Shown: positions 1-9,181, counted from the first letter of the stretch. The stretch is DNA of 64,000 nucleotides from an uncultured archaeon (GCA_000965745.1 CP009479.1:1312457-1376456), one strand, 5' to 3'. The notes: generated by a model from the letters alone, not told the origin. Numbers and translations: made by a program.

Positions 1-2
1 CG

Positions 3-1097
3 TATTTCTCGGACCATTTCCAGAGGCAGCTTATGTCGGGAATCATGGCACAGGATTATCTGGGCCTAACACCAAAGCCAAGCAAGAGAGTCGAAGGCGG
101 AGGCGCGACAGGAGGTTTGGCATTCCAGGCCGGGTTTGAGGAAATTGCATCGGGCAGGATGGACACTTGTGCGGTTTATGGTTTTGAGACCATGTCCCAC
201 GTAAACACCTGGAAGGGGAATGAATTCATCGCCTTGGCGAGTGATACAAATTTCGACTATCCCGTTGGTGGATTTTACACAGGATATTACGCAATGATGG
301 CGGTCAGGCATATGCACGAATTTGGGACAACGCCTGAACAGCTCGCAAAGGTATCAATCAAGAATCACGGAAACGCCATCAATAATCCATATTCGCAGAG
401 CCCAATGAAACTCACTGTGGAAGATGTCAGGAATTCCCCGATGGTGTCTTACCCACTGACAAGGCTTGATGTCTGTGCAATGTCGGACGGTGCAGCGGTG
501 TCAATTCTCGCTTCGGAAGAGAAAGCTTTCGAGCTTTCAGACCACCCTGTCCTCGTAAAGAGCATAGGGACAGGGACTGATACAATGAGGCTGGCAGACA
601 GGCCATTCGGAAAAGTTCCTCTATTGCATAATGAGACGGAGGCTGACTATGCAAAGCTCCAGTACCCGGGAATACATTCGTTCAGGGCTGGAAGGAGTGC
701 CGCAAAAGAAGCATACGAGGCTGCAGGCATAACCGATCCACTTAACGAGCTGGACATCGTGGAGCTTCACGACGCATACACTTCATCAGAAGTGCAGACT
801 TACGAAGACCTCGGACTGTGCAAGTACGGTGAAGGCGGACAGTTCGTAGAGGAAGGGAAAGCCGATCTTAACGGAAAAGTCGCGGTAAATCCGTCGGGAG
901 GTCTTCTCGCCTGCGGGCACCCGGTTGGAGCAACGGGAATAATGCAGTCAGTTTTCATGTTCTGGCAGCTTCAGCACAGCATAAAGAAACATTTTGGAAA
1001 CGACAAGCTCCAGGTGCCGAATGCAAAAAGGGGACTGATACACAGCCATGCCGGAACCGGTACATATGTTACAGCATCGATAATGGAGGCGGTATAA
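3..1097 (+). CDS. Thiolase-family protein, 5' end cut by window edge
   Basis: This is an archaeal thiolase-superfamily protein of the kind that works with a DUF35 partner, and usually HMG-CoA synthase, in the acetoacetyl-CoA step of mevalonate synthesis. The frame is open from base 3, before the internal ATG at 33, so the gene begins outside the window. The C-terminal half keeps the family motif CGHPVGATG (about 900-930) and the ELHDAYTSSE segment. At the place where thiolases carry the nucleophilic cysteine (normally VE-A-A-C-A-S-G-G) this protein reads VEGGGATGG, so the cysteine appears to be glycine. The usual C-terminal second cysteine is also absent (HSHAGTGTYV). The stop codon directly abuts the DUF35 gene, supporting co-transcription. 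Family assignment is firm; catalytic activity is doubtful. Confidence 0.85.
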   Translation, partial: YFSDHFQRQLMSGIMAQDYLGLTPKPSKRVEGGGATGGLAFQAGFEEIASGRMDTCAVYGFETMSHVNTWKGNEFIALASDTNFDYPVGGFYTGYYAMMAVRHMHEFGTTPEQLAKVSIKNHGNAINNPYSQSPMKLTVEDVRNSPMVSYPLTRLDVCAMSDGAAVSILASEEKAFELSDHPVLVKSIGTGTDTMRLADRPFGKVPLLHNETEADYAKLQYPGIHSFRAGRSAAKEAYEAAGITDPLNELDIVELHDAYTSSEVQTYEDLGLCKYGEGGQFVEEGKADLNGKVAVNPSGGLLACGHPVGATGIMQSVFMFWQLQHSIKKHFGNDKLQVPNAKRGLIHSHAGTGTYVTASIMEAV

Positions 1098-1595
1098 ATG
1101 GTGTTAAACCCGGACGCTAAAATTCCTGAAACACAGGATGGAACAGAAGTGTACAACGTAGATCCGCTGATAGTCAAGTCAAGCTATTCCATCGACTATA
1201 TACACAGCTATGCCCAGGATTCTGAATTCTTCAGGGCCCTTGGCAGGAAAAAGCTACTTGGAAGCAAGTGCAAGGAATGCGGGTACAAATATGCAACCCC
1301 GAGAGGTCATTGCATGATGTGCGGTGCAGAGACAGAATGGGTCGAAATTCCCAATGAAGGAAAGGTCCACTCATACACTACGTGTTACTTCGGAAGTGAA
1401 GCATTCCTGCCTGAGACTCCGTTTAACCTGGTCATGGTTGAGTTTGAGGGTTTTGACTCACTGTTTCTTGCAAGGCTTATCGGAGCGGACCAGGAAGACC
1501 TTTACGTCGGAATGCCAATAAGGGCAAGGTTCAAGAGAAACCTGAAGTTCAGCCCGACGGATGTATATTTTGTGCCGATAGTGGACAAGAAGTAA
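1098..1595 (+). CDS. DUF35 OB-fold zinc-ribbon protein, thiolase partner
   Basis: A 165-residue DUF35 protein (zinc ribbon followed by an OB fold). Four cysteines, C58, C61, C72 and C75, form the rubredoxin-like knuckle, and the OB fold occupies roughly residues 80-160. In archaea such proteins bridge acetoacetyl-CoA thiolase and HMG-CoA synthase and channel the CoA intermediate. Its ATG follows directly on the thiolase stop codon, so the two are translated from one message. The partner HMG-CoA synthase would be expected upstream, outside the window. The N-terminal extension of about 45 residues before the ribbon is common in this group. Confidence 0.88.
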   Translation: MVLNPDAKIPETQDGTEVYNVDPLIVKSSYSIDYIHSYAQDSEFFRALGRKKLLGSKCKECGYKYATPRGHCMMCGAETEWVEIPNEGKVHSYTTCYFGSEAFLPETPFNLVMVEFEGFDSLFLARLIGADQEDLYVGMPIRARFKRNLKFSPTDVYFVPIVDKK

Positions 1596-1604
1596 GACTC
1601 ATCC

Positions 1605-1630
1605 CCGGCACCACTTTCTTTTTTCTTTTC
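1605..1630 (+). terminator. T-rich terminator after the thiolase-DUF35 pair
   Basis: A run rich in T with only scattered C follows the DUF35 stop codon by about ten bases. Archaeal polymerases stop at such oligo-T tracts without a hairpin. Assignment rests on position and composition only. Confidence 0.4.
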
Positions 1631-1671
1631 CGACCGCAAAAAAATCTATAGATCGAATAGGATACGGTTCT

Positions 1672-3270
1672 GTGTCTCAGTTCTCAAACGAAAATGATGA
1701 CGTTTTCCTGATCAAACTCCAGAGGATGATTGACAGGGGAGCACTTATTTCAAGGTACAGCAGGACATCAAACCCTGACATTCGGGACCTTTACAGGAAG
1801 GAATTCGAAAAGGACGAATCCCGGGGTGCAGACTTCTACAAGCGCGTATTCCTGGAATACGGAGACGAATCAGTCGCAGAACTTGTTACAGCACAGGTCG
1901 GGCTTCAGAACGTCACGAACATTGCAACCAAAGTTCTCGAGGAGGGGAGGATCGGCCTGTCCTTCATCGAAAAATCTTCCAGGTACGTCAGGTACGACAA
2001 GAAGGCAAACGGAAGATACCTGTTCGCAAGCGCTGAAAAAATAGGGTTGAACAGGTCTCTAGCCGAACTTTATGAAGATCACTGCAACGCTCTTTTTGAG
2101 ACATATTCAGATTTTTACAACCTTATAAGAGAAGAAATCCGCGAGGAATACCCCATTGGGAAATTCGCGTTCAAGGACTCCTCCGATGGAAAACAAAAGC
2201 CATTTGGCGAACTTAAGGAGGAATCAGACCTCAAGATTGCGGAGAAATCATATGAGAGCTCTGTAAGGGCCAAGGCTCTTGACGAGATAAGGTTCCTGCT
2301 TCCGGCCTCAACACTCACGAATATGGGAATATCCGGAAACGGCAGAGCCTTCATCTCCCTGCTCCAGAGGCTACATCACTACGGACTGCCTGAAACTGTT
2401 AAACTATCGGATTCACTCTTCAGGGAACTTGAAGGGGAATTCCCGGAGATCATTGATGCATCATTCTCAAAACATGGCCAGGAAATGCTCGATTACCTGG
2501 CTCGAAAGGACGCTGCCTCAAGGGCCGAATTAGACGGTGGTTCCTCACTTCCGCTGGTAAAACTAGTGTCACACGACGAAGAGCTGTCCGCTATAAACAG
2601 GATACTATCCCTTTCAGGCTTCAGTGAAACCGGCGACCTTCCCGGAGCAATGGAAAAGATCGAATCCATGCCTGTTGGGGAAAAAATATCCCTGATACAC
2701 CAGCTCGGGAACGTACGTGAAAACAGGAGGCACAAACCCGGGCGTGCGTTCGAGTCCACATCATACACATTCCAGGTCACAACAAACTACGGAGCCTTCA
2801 GGGATTTTCAGCGCCACCGGTTTATCTCAGTAATAAGGGGCGATCTGTCAACCAAATACGGCTACGACATCCCTGAATTGATTTACATGCACCCGGACAT
2901 GAGCGAGAGATACGTGAATATGATGGAACTCACCAAGAAAGTCTACAAGGGTATATACAATAAGGACGGACCCAGGATGGCGCAGTATATTGTCCCCTAC
3001 GCCTACAGGTACCCTGTTGCAGCGACGATGAACTTCAGGGAACTCACGTATTTCATAGAACTCAGGTCAACACCCCAGGCTCATGAGGACCTGAGAAGGA
3101 TTGCCGTATCCATGTATAACGAGGTCAAGAAGGTGCACCCGGACCTTGTTCAGGTCATAAAATTTCTTGACAGCACGACCTACCCCCTGGGGCGTGTCGC
3201 TGCCGAGTCGCGCAAAGAGGAGAGGATAAGGAACCTGGATGAAAACATGGGAGGCCGTAACCCGAACTGA
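1672..3270 (+). CDS. thyX: Two-domain FAD-dependent thymidylate synthase-like protein (ThyX family)
   Basis: This 532-residue protein matches the long, duplicated form of flavin-dependent thymidylate synthase, which methylates dUMP to dTMP using methylenetetrahydrofolate and FAD. The first half contains SSRYVRYDKKANGRY (about residues 102-116), resembling the ThyX nucleotide-binding segment. The second half contains an RHR (about residues 379-381) as in the ThyX signature, but the following serine is two residues further away than in single-domain ThyX. The length is about twice that of the classic 220-250-residue enzyme. GTG is the start; no Shine-Dalgarno is seen and an A/T-rich TATA-like stretch lies about 25 bases upstream, so a leaderless message is likely. 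The family call is good; the catalytic details differ from textbook ThyX. Confidence 0.75.
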   Translation: MSQFSNENDDVFLIKLQRMIDRGALISRYSRTSNPDIRDLYRKEFEKDESRGADFYKRVFLEYGDESVAELVTAQVGLQNVTNIATKVLEEGRIGLSFIEKSSRYVRYDKKANGRYLFASAEKIGLNRSLAELYEDHCNALFETYSDFYNLIREEIREEYPIGKFAFKDSSDGKQKPFGELKEESDLKIAEKSYESSVRAKALDEIRFLLPASTLTNMGISGNGRAFISLLQRLHHYGLPETVKLSDSLFRELEGEFPEIIDASFSKHGQEMLDYLARKDAASRAELDGGSSLPLVKLVSHDEELSAINRILSLSGFSETGDLPGAMEKIESMPVGEKISLIHQLGNVRENRRHKPGRAFESTSYTFQVTTNYGAFRDFQRHRFISVIRGDLSTKYGYDIPELIYMHPDMSERYVNMMELTKKVYKGIYNKDGPRMAQYIVPYAYRYPVAATMNFRELTYFIELRSTPQAHEDLRRIAVSMYNEVKKVHPDLVQVIKFLDSTTYPLGRVAAESRKEERIRNLDENMGGRNPN

Positions 3271-3309
3271 GGTTGCGGAATAACCCATGGGAGCAGTTAG
3301 CACAGATAC

Positions 3310-3358
3310 CTTAAAATATGCGCATTTTAAGACAGTTTCATGGGACAGGTTGTCTTAA
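3310..3358. promoter_or_regulatory. Nested inverted repeats upstream of the thermosome (candidate operator)
   Basis: Two perfect 8-base inverted repeats overlap here: CTTAAAAT (3310-3317) with ATTTTAAG (3324-3331), and TTAAGACA (3327-3334) with TGTCTTAA (3351-3358). All share a CTTAA/TTAAG half-site, giving three half-sites in 49 bases. They lie just upstream of the thermosome TATA box (TTTATAT, 3364-3370), where archaeal heat-shock regulators often bind. The first repeat could instead form a hairpin at the end of the thyX message. Confidence 0.5.
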
Positions 3359-3412
3359 CAAAGTTTATATTGAAGAACATATTTATCCGCCTACTAAAAG
3401 GTGAATGATTAA

Positions 3413-5026
3413 ATGTTATCGGGACAGATGCCAATTTTAGTTCTTAGGGAAGGCACTTCGAGAGAGCAGGGAAGAAGTGCCCAGAAAAACAACATAGAAG
3501 CTGCGAAAGCCATTGCTGATGCAATTAGGACTACACTTGGCCCAAACGGTATGGACAAGATGCTTGTTGACTCCATCGGGGATATCATTATCTCAAACGA
3601 TGGGGCAACCATCCTGAAGGAAATGGATGTTGATCATCCTACGGCCAAGATGATAGTTGAAGTTGCCAAATCACAGGACACCGCTGTGGGAGACGGAACC
3701 ACTTCCGCTGTCATACTGGCGGGCGAGTTGCTGAAACAGGCTGAATCACTTCTGGAGCAGGGAGTTCATTCAACAGTCATAGCGAATGGATACTACATGG
3801 CGCTAGCAGAAGCAAAGAAAGTGCTTGACTCCGCATCAATCAAGGCCAGCGACGACAAAACCCTGAAGAAGATTGCACTTACGGCACTTTCGGGCAAGAA
3901 CACCGGTGTGTCAAGCGACTTCCTCGCAGAAATAGTGGTTCAGGCAATCAACGCGGTTGCTGAAAAAGTGGATGGGAAAGTAGTGGTTGACACTGCAAAC
4001 ATCAAGGTTGACAAGAAAAACGGCGGCAGCGCTTCTGACACATCCCTCATCAACGGCCTTATTGTTGACAAGGAGAAAGTGCACTCCAAGATGCCATCAA
4101 TAGTCAACGACGCAAAGATCGCTCTGGTCGATTCCGCACTGGAAATAAAGAAGACCGAAATCGAAGCAAAAGTGCAGATATCCGACCCCACAAAGATACA
4201 GGATTTCCTGGCACAGGAGTCCGGAACATTCAAGAAAATGGTCGAAAAAGTCAAGTCTTCCGGCGCCACCGTTGTACTCTGCCAGAAGGGCATTGACGAC
4301 ATAGCACAGCACTACCTTGCCAAGGAAGGCATATATGCGGTCAGAAGGGTGAAGAAGAGCGACATGGAGAAGCTTGCGAAAGCCACAGGTGCCAAACTCA
4401 TAACAAACCTCGACGATCTTTTATCAAGCAGCCTGGGAAAAGCCGAGAGAGTAGAGGAGAAGAAGATCGGCGATGACAGGATGACCTTCATTACCGGATG
4501 CGCAAACCCAAAAGCTGTCAACATACTGATAAGGGGAGGAACAGAGCATGTTGTTTCTGAAATTGAAAGGGCAATCCACGACGCAATCAGGGTAGTCGGA
4601 TTGGTCAAGGAAGATGGAAGATACCTGCCAGGCGGCGGAGCCATCGATGCCGAACTTGCAATGAAGATCAGGTCTTTCTCCAACTCAGTCGGTGGAAGGG
4701 AACAGCTCGCGGTCGAAGCTTTCGCAAAGGCGCTTGAAGTTATACCAAGAACTCTTGCGGAAAATGCAGGGCTTGACCCAATAAACACGCTCATCGAGCT
4801 TAAGGCTCAACATGAGAAAGGAAACAGCACATACGGTGTAAACTTCGAGGAGAGCACTGTTTCCGACATGGCAAAGCTTGGTGTCTTCGATCCTCTGAGT
4901 GTAAAGCGACACGCTCTTGGAAGCGCTGTCGAAGTCTCTGCTATGATCCTGAGGATAGATGACGTCATAGCAAGCAGGAAGAGCGGAGGGGCAGGCGCAC
5001 CTGGCGGCGGAATGCCGGGAATGTAA
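3413..5026 (+). CDS. ths: Thermosome subunit (group II chaperonin)
   Basis: A complete 537-residue thermosome subunit, which assembles into double eight-membered rings and folds proteins with ATP in the cytosol. The nucleotide-binding motifs are clear: [10 protein letters not shown] at residues 41-50 and GDGTT at 93-97. The C-terminal tail is Gly/Met-rich and ends GGGMPGM. The N-terminus resembles the alpha-type subunit of Thermoplasma more than the beta-type. The start at 3413 is supported by GGTGA eight bases upstream. It is a single-gene unit, with A/T-rich sequence on both sides and inverted repeats in front of its promoter. A second subunit is probably encoded elsewhere. Confidence 0.97.
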   Translation: MLSGQMPILVLREGTSREQGRSAQKNNIEAAKAIADAIRTTLGPNGMDKMLVDSIGDIIISNDGATILKEMDVDHPTAKMIVEVAKSQDTAVGDGTTSAVILAGELLKQAESLLEQGVHSTVIANGYYMALAEAKKVLDSASIKASDDKTLKKIALTALSGKNTGVSSDFLAEIVVQAINAVAEKVDGKVVVDTANIKVDKKNGGSASDTSLINGLIVDKEKVHSKMPSIVNDAKIALVDSALEIKKTEIEAKVQISDPTKIQDFLAQESGTFKKMVEKVKSSGATVVLCQKGIDDIAQHYLAKEGIYAVRRVKKSDMEKLAKATGAKLITNLDDLLSSSLGKAERVEEKKIGDDRMTFITGCANPKAVNILIRGGTEHVVSEIERAIHDAIRVVGLVKEDGRYLPGGGAIDAELAMKIRSFSNSVGGREQLAVEAFAKALEVIPRTLAENAGLDPINTLIELKAQHEKGNSTYGVNFEESTVSDMAKLGVFDPLSVKRHALGSAVEVSAMILRIDDVIASRKSGGAGAPGGGMPGM

Positions 5027-5087
5027 GCTCTATATTTTATTATACACCAATTTTTTATTTCATATCCTGATGCAGTTCTGAACTTTT

Positions 5088-6062
5088 ATGGATCTGCAGT
5101 TTAACATTTCCAGGAAATCCTCTGAAGAGGACGAGAGAAGGGATTTTGACTTCATAGTTATTGGTGCTGGGGCAGCAGGGCTTTCCGCGGCGGTTTATGC
5201 AGTAAGGTCAGGTCTCAGTGCAGTTGTATTGGACAAACAGGTTGCCGGGGGCCTCACTGCCGAATCGCCGCTTGTTGAGAACTATCTTGGCTTCAAGGCT
5301 ATAAAGGGGACAGATCTCGCAAGGGAGTTCATCAACCATGCATCGGAATATGTCCAGATCAGGGAAAACGCAGAAGTAAACAGCATCAGGAAAGAAGGCG
5401 ATCTTGTCAAGATATACGCTTCGGACGGGGAATACACAGCAAAGGCAGTTGCTATCACTACGGGAACCTCACACAAGAAACTCGGGATTCCCGGTGAAGA
5501 AGAGTACTTCGGAAAGGGGCTTTCGTACTGTTCCACATGTGATGGATATCTCTTCAAGGGAAAGGATGTTGTAGTCATAGGCGGCGGCAATTCGGGAGCA
5601 ATCGCCACGATATCCATGTCAGAATACACGAACAGGATATCAATAATAGAGTTCATGCCCAGGTATATGTGCGAGAAGGCTTACGTGCGGACAATAGAAA
5701 ACAAGGAGATTCCATACATATTGAACTCCCAGGTCACTGAAGTGGTTGGAGATGGCAAGAAGGTTACTGAAGTTAAGTACAAGAACAGGGAATCAGGCGA
5801 AATGAATGAAATAAAGACAGATGGCGTATTCATTTACGTAGGTCTTGTGCCGCAAACATCTCTCCTCAAGGGGTCCGGGGTGGAACTTTCAGAGAAAGGG
5901 TACATTGTCATTGACGACAAGGGCAGAACGAACATAGAAGGGATTTACGCAGCAGGAGACGTGACCCAGGGAACACTGGCACAGATTGCGACCGCTGTGG
6001 GTGACGGATGCAAGGTTGCCCTGACAGCATATTCCGATCTTGTAAAGTCCGGAAGGCGCTAA
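5088..6062 (+). CDS. trxB: Thioredoxin reductase-like flavoprotein (paralogue 1)
   Basis: A 324-residue low-molecular-weight thioredoxin reductase homologue. The FAD-binding GAGAAG motif is at residues 26-31, the redox disulfide CSTC at C148-C151, and the C-terminal FAD motif at YAAGDV. In the pyridine-nucleotide domain the usual GGGDSA is GGGNSG (165-170), and the following strand (ISIIEFMPRY) lacks the HRRxxxR residues that bind the NADPH phosphate. Thermoplasma acidophilum thioredoxin reductase is known not to use NADPH, so another electron donor is likely. A residue extension of about 20 precedes the first strand. It is monocistronic; a separate paralogue sits with thioredoxin at 17948-18913. 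Confidence 0.9.
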   Translation: MDLQFNISRKSSEEDERRDFDFIVIGAGAAGLSAAVYAVRSGLSAVVLDKQVAGGLTAESPLVENYLGFKAIKGTDLAREFINHASEYVQIRENAEVNSIRKEGDLVKIYASDGEYTAKAVAITTGTSHKKLGIPGEEEYFGKGLSYCSTCDGYLFKGKDVVVIGGGNSGAIATISMSEYTNRISIIEFMPRYMCEKAYVRTIENKEIPYILNSQVTEVVGDGKKVTEVKYKNRESGEMNEIKTDGVFIYVGLVPQTSLLKGSGVELSEKGYIVIDDKGRTNIEGIYAAGDVTQGTLAQIATAVGDGCKVALTAYSDLVKSGRR

Positions 6063-6180
6063 ACTTTCAAAGCTATTTTTCGACAAAATGGTGAATAATT
6101 CCCATTCCCACCCATAATTTCAGTTCATATATAATTGGACAGGTTTATTAATTTTCAATATATGCCGATTCGGTGGTTCA

Positions 6181-7287
6181 TTGAATCTTTACGAATATAT
6201 GGGTAAGTCCATATTCAAACAGTACGGCTTGCCTGTTCCGGAAAGTTACCTTGTCGAGAAAGAAAGTGATGTAAAGAGTTTTACCAGGCCTGTGGTTGTG
6301 AAGTCTCAGATTCTACTTGGCGGAAGGGGCAAATCAGGAGGAATAAAATTTGCCAAGAGCGAAAAGGAACTCACGCAGGGGGTCAAGGAACTTCTGGGCT
6401 CGAAGATAAGGGGACTCACAGTCACGAAAGTGCTTGTCGAGGAGATGCTCAACATAGGCAAGGAATATTATGTGAGTATTGCCCTTAACAGAACCGACAG
6501 GGCACCCGTCCTTATTGCAACATCAGCCGGCGGGGTAGAGATAGAATCGGTCCCCGAGGATAAGATTTTCAAGAGGACTATTGATCCGCTTCTCGGCTAT
6601 TCCGATTTCATTGGAAGAGAAGCAACTCAGTTCATGGGCCTGTCCCCGGAAATCGGAAAGCAGTTCAGGGGTATATTGAAGGGGCTCTATGAAATCTTTG
6701 TGAAAGAGGACTGTGAACTTGTTGAGATAAACCCGCTGGTCGAAACAAAAGAAGGAAGGCTTATGGCCGCAGATTCCAAGGTTATAATGGACTCAGACTC
6801 CATGTTCAGGCATCCTGATATAGATATCACCGATCCTGAAAAGACGCCTCTCGAACTCGAAGCGCAGGGAAGGGGCTACTCTTTCGTGGAGCTTCAGGGA
6901 GACATTGGAGTCATAGCCAACGGAGCAGGCCTCACAATGGCGACCCTTGACGGCCTGACACTTCACAACGGAAAACCAAGGAATTTCCTGGACCTTGGAG
7001 GAACCGACAGTGTTGACATAGTGGTCAATGCTTTCGAGATGGTCATGAAAGCAGATCCGAAAGCAATTCTCGTGAATATATTCGGTGGTGTTACAAAATG
7101 TGATACCGTTGCCAACGGAATTGTGGCAGCTAAGGAGAGACTATCCATCCAGAAGCCTATTGTAGTGAGGCTCAGTGGAGTACACGAGGACGAGGGAAGA
7201 AGGATTCTTTCCGACAATGGAATTGAATCATACCCGGGAATGATGCAGGCAATTGAGAGCGTTGTCAAGAAAGTGGGAGGTAACTAA
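6181..7287 (+). CDS. sucC: Succinyl-CoA synthetase beta subunit
   Basis: The 368-residue beta subunit of ADP-forming succinyl-CoA synthetase, which makes ATP from succinyl-CoA in the citric acid cycle. It has the ATP-grasp domain (residues 1-220, with LLGGRGKSGG near 43-52 and CELVEINPLV near 177-186) and the CoA-ligase domain with GGTD and NIFGGVTKCD. Start is TTG at 6181, supported by GGTGG five bases upstream and by alignment of the family N-terminus (NLYEYMGK). The alpha subunit follows one base after the stop codon. Confidence 0.95.
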   Translation: MNLYEYMGKSIFKQYGLPVPESYLVEKESDVKSFTRPVVVKSQILLGGRGKSGGIKFAKSEKELTQGVKELLGSKIRGLTVTKVLVEEMLNIGKEYYVSIALNRTDRAPVLIATSAGGVEIESVPEDKIFKRTIDPLLGYSDFIGREATQFMGLSPEIGKQFRGILKGLYEIFVKEDCELVEINPLVETKEGRLMAADSKVIMDSDSMFRHPDIDITDPEKTPLELEAQGRGYSFVELQGDIGVIANGAGLTMATLDGLTLHNGKPRNFLDLGGTDSVDIVVNAFEMVMKADPKAILVNIFGGVTKCDTVANGIVAAKERLSIQKPIVVRLSGVHEDEGRRILSDNGIESYPGMMQAIESVVKKVGGN

Positions 7288-7288
7288 C

Positions 7289-8146
7289 ATGTCAGTTATA
7301 GTTGATAAGGACACCAGGGTAATTGTGCAGGGAATCACAGGGCATCAGGGCTCATTCCATGCAGGTGAGATGCTGAAATTCGGCACAAACATTGTTGCGG
7401 GAGTATCTCCGGGAAAAGGCGGCCAGAAGTTCCAGGACAAAGTGCCTATATACAATTCCATAAGGGAGACACTTCACCTTGAGCCAAATGCCACGATGAT
7501 TTCAGTGCCTGCACCTCTAGTGAAGGACGCAGCTTTCGAAGCCATGGACGCAGGACTGAAGGTCGTGTACATACTCACGGAACATGTTCCTTTCCACGAC
7601 TCTATGCTTATCGTGCACCACGCAAGGAGGAAAGGCGCAACCGTTATAGGGCCAAACGGACCCGGTGTGACTGTCCCCGGAGTGTGCAAGATGGGCATAA
7701 TGCCAAACCAGATATTCAGGGACGGTGACGTTGCTGTGGCCTCAAGGAGTGGAACACTCACATACGAGATAGTCGAAGCCATCACCAACAGCGGAATGGG
7801 TGAGAGCGCGGTCATTGGCCTGGGGGGAGACCCAGTGGTAGGGCTGACTTTCATTGACGTTCTTGACATGTTTGAGGCAGACGAGAAGACCAAGAAGATT
7901 GTCCTCGTTGGTGAGATTGGCGGAAACAACGAGGAGATAGCTGCAGAATACATCAAGCACAATATCTCAAAGCCTGTGGTTGCCTACATAACTGGAAGAA
8001 GCGCCCCCCCTGGAAAGAGGATGGGGCACGCCGGAGCAATCATAGAGCGGGGAGTAGGAACCGCTGACTCCAAGATAAAGGCATTCAATGCCGCAGGAGT
8101 CAAGGTAGCCGACTATCCGCAGGATGTTCCAAAACTTCTGAGGTGA
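7289..8146 (+). CDS. sucD: Succinyl-CoA synthetase alpha subunit
   Basis: The alpha subunit, 285 residues, binds CoA and carries the phosphohistidine. The N-terminal Rossmann motif is VQGITGHQG, and the active-site histidine lies in KRMGHAGAII near the C-terminus (about residue 250). I chose ATG 7289 over the upstream in-frame extension from 7253 because GGGAGG lies eight bases before it and the family starts here. It forms an operon with sucC (one-base gap) and probably with ornithine carbamoyltransferase downstream, whose ribosome binding site overlaps the sucD stop codon. Confidence 0.95.
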   Translation: MSVIVDKDTRVIVQGITGHQGSFHAGEMLKFGTNIVAGVSPGKGGQKFQDKVPIYNSIRETLHLEPNATMISVPAPLVKDAAFEAMDAGLKVVYILTEHVPFHDSMLIVHHARRKGATVIGPNGPGVTVPGVCKMGIMPNQIFRDGDVAVASRSGTLTYEIVEAITNSGMGESAVIGLGGDPVVGLTFIDVLDMFEADEKTKKIVLVGEIGGNNEEIAAEYIKHNISKPVVAYITGRSAPPGKRMGHAGAIIERGVGTADSKIKAFNAAGVKVADYPQDVPKLLR

Positions 8147-8151
8147 GCGCA

Positions 8152-9063
8152 ATGAAAAGGGATATTATCTCAGTACTCGACATGGAAAATGAACTGGATG
8201 AGATCATCGATCTCTCCATGAAATTGAAAAGGAACAGATACGAGTCATACGATCATGCCAGGAACAGAGTACTTGGGATGATATTCGAGAAGCCTAGCAC
8301 CAGGACACGTGTGTCTCTGGAAACCGCAATGGCTCAGCTCGGCGGACATGCAATATACCTCAATCCGAACGACATGCAGATGGGGCGTGGCGAAACCGTA
8401 GCAGATACTGCCAGAGTCCTGTCCGGCTTCGTGGATGTAATCTCCTACCGGGCTTTCAGCCACAGCAATGTGGTTGAGCTTGCCCAGAACGCGTCAGTGC
8501 CTGTCATAAATGCTCTCGACGACCTTGAACATCCTGTTCAGATCGTTGCAGATTTCATGACACTCAAGGAAAAGAAAGGCCGCCTCGGTGGACTTAAGCT
8601 GGCATATCTCGGTGATGGTAACAACGTCGCAAACTCTCTTCTTCTGGGGGGCGCCATAACAGGGATGGACGTTTATGTCGGATGCCCCAGGGGATATGAG
8701 CCTAACAAGGAAATACTGGAAAAGGCAAAGCAAAGGGCCAGGTCGACCGGATCGAGCATAGTGGTTACACAGGACCCTGTCGAAGCAGTCAAAGATGCGG
8801 ATGCCGTTTACACTGATGTCTGGGCATCAATGGGCGATGAGTCAGTCAGGGAAAAGAAGGAAAAGGACCTCAAGAACTTTCAGGTCAACTCTGAAATTGT
8901 CTCCCATGCGAAGAAGGACTACACTTTCCTGCACTGCCTGCCTGCCCACAGGGGCCTTGAAGTGACGGGGGACGTGATAGACGGAGTCAACAGTGCAGTC
9001 TTCCAGGAAGCTGAGAACAGGCTTCACACAGAAAAGGCTTTGATTTACAGGCTTCTGGAGTAA
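8152..9063 (+). CDS. argF: Ornithine carbamoyltransferase
   Basis: A 303-residue ornithine carbamoyltransferase, joining carbamoyl phosphate and ornithine to citrulline in arginine synthesis. The carbamoyl-phosphate loop STRTR is at residues 49-53, HPVQ at 127-130, the ornithine-side VWASMGDE near 225, and HCLPAHRG near 264. The start at ATG 8152 is preferred to GTG 8143 because AGGTGAG overlaps the sucD stop five bases upstream. A gene of nitrogen metabolism behind sucCD is odd functionally, but the spacing says they share a message. Other arginine genes are not in the window. Confidence 0.95.
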   Translation: MKRDIISVLDMENELDEIIDLSMKLKRNRYESYDHARNRVLGMIFEKPSTRTRVSLETAMAQLGGHAIYLNPNDMQMGRGETVADTARVLSGFVDVISYRAFSHSNVVELAQNASVPVINALDDLEHPVQIVADFMTLKEKKGRLGGLKLAYLGDGNNVANSLLLGGAITGMDVYVGCPRGYEPNKEILEKAKQRARSTGSSIVVTQDPVEAVKDADAVYTDVWASMGDESVREKKEKDLKNFQVNSEIVSHAKKDYTFLHCLPAHRGLEVTGDVIDGVNSAVFQEAENRLHTEKALIYRLLE

Positions 9064-9130
9064 TCTGGATTTAATACTCCATTTTTATTTTCCTGAAATT
9101 TTGACAGGCAGATTTCCGGGTTTATCCTAA

Positions 9131-9142
9131 AACACATATAAA
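9131..9142 (+). promoter_or_regulatory. TATA box of the 9182 gene
   Basis: The sequence CACATATAAATC lies about 40 bases before the ATG at 9182 in an otherwise A/T-rich gap. It fits an archaeal TATA element with a start of transcription shortly before the start codon. Confidence 0.45.
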
Positions 9143-9181
9143 TCTCAAGAAGATTTTAATATGTGTAAGATATAGAACTTT

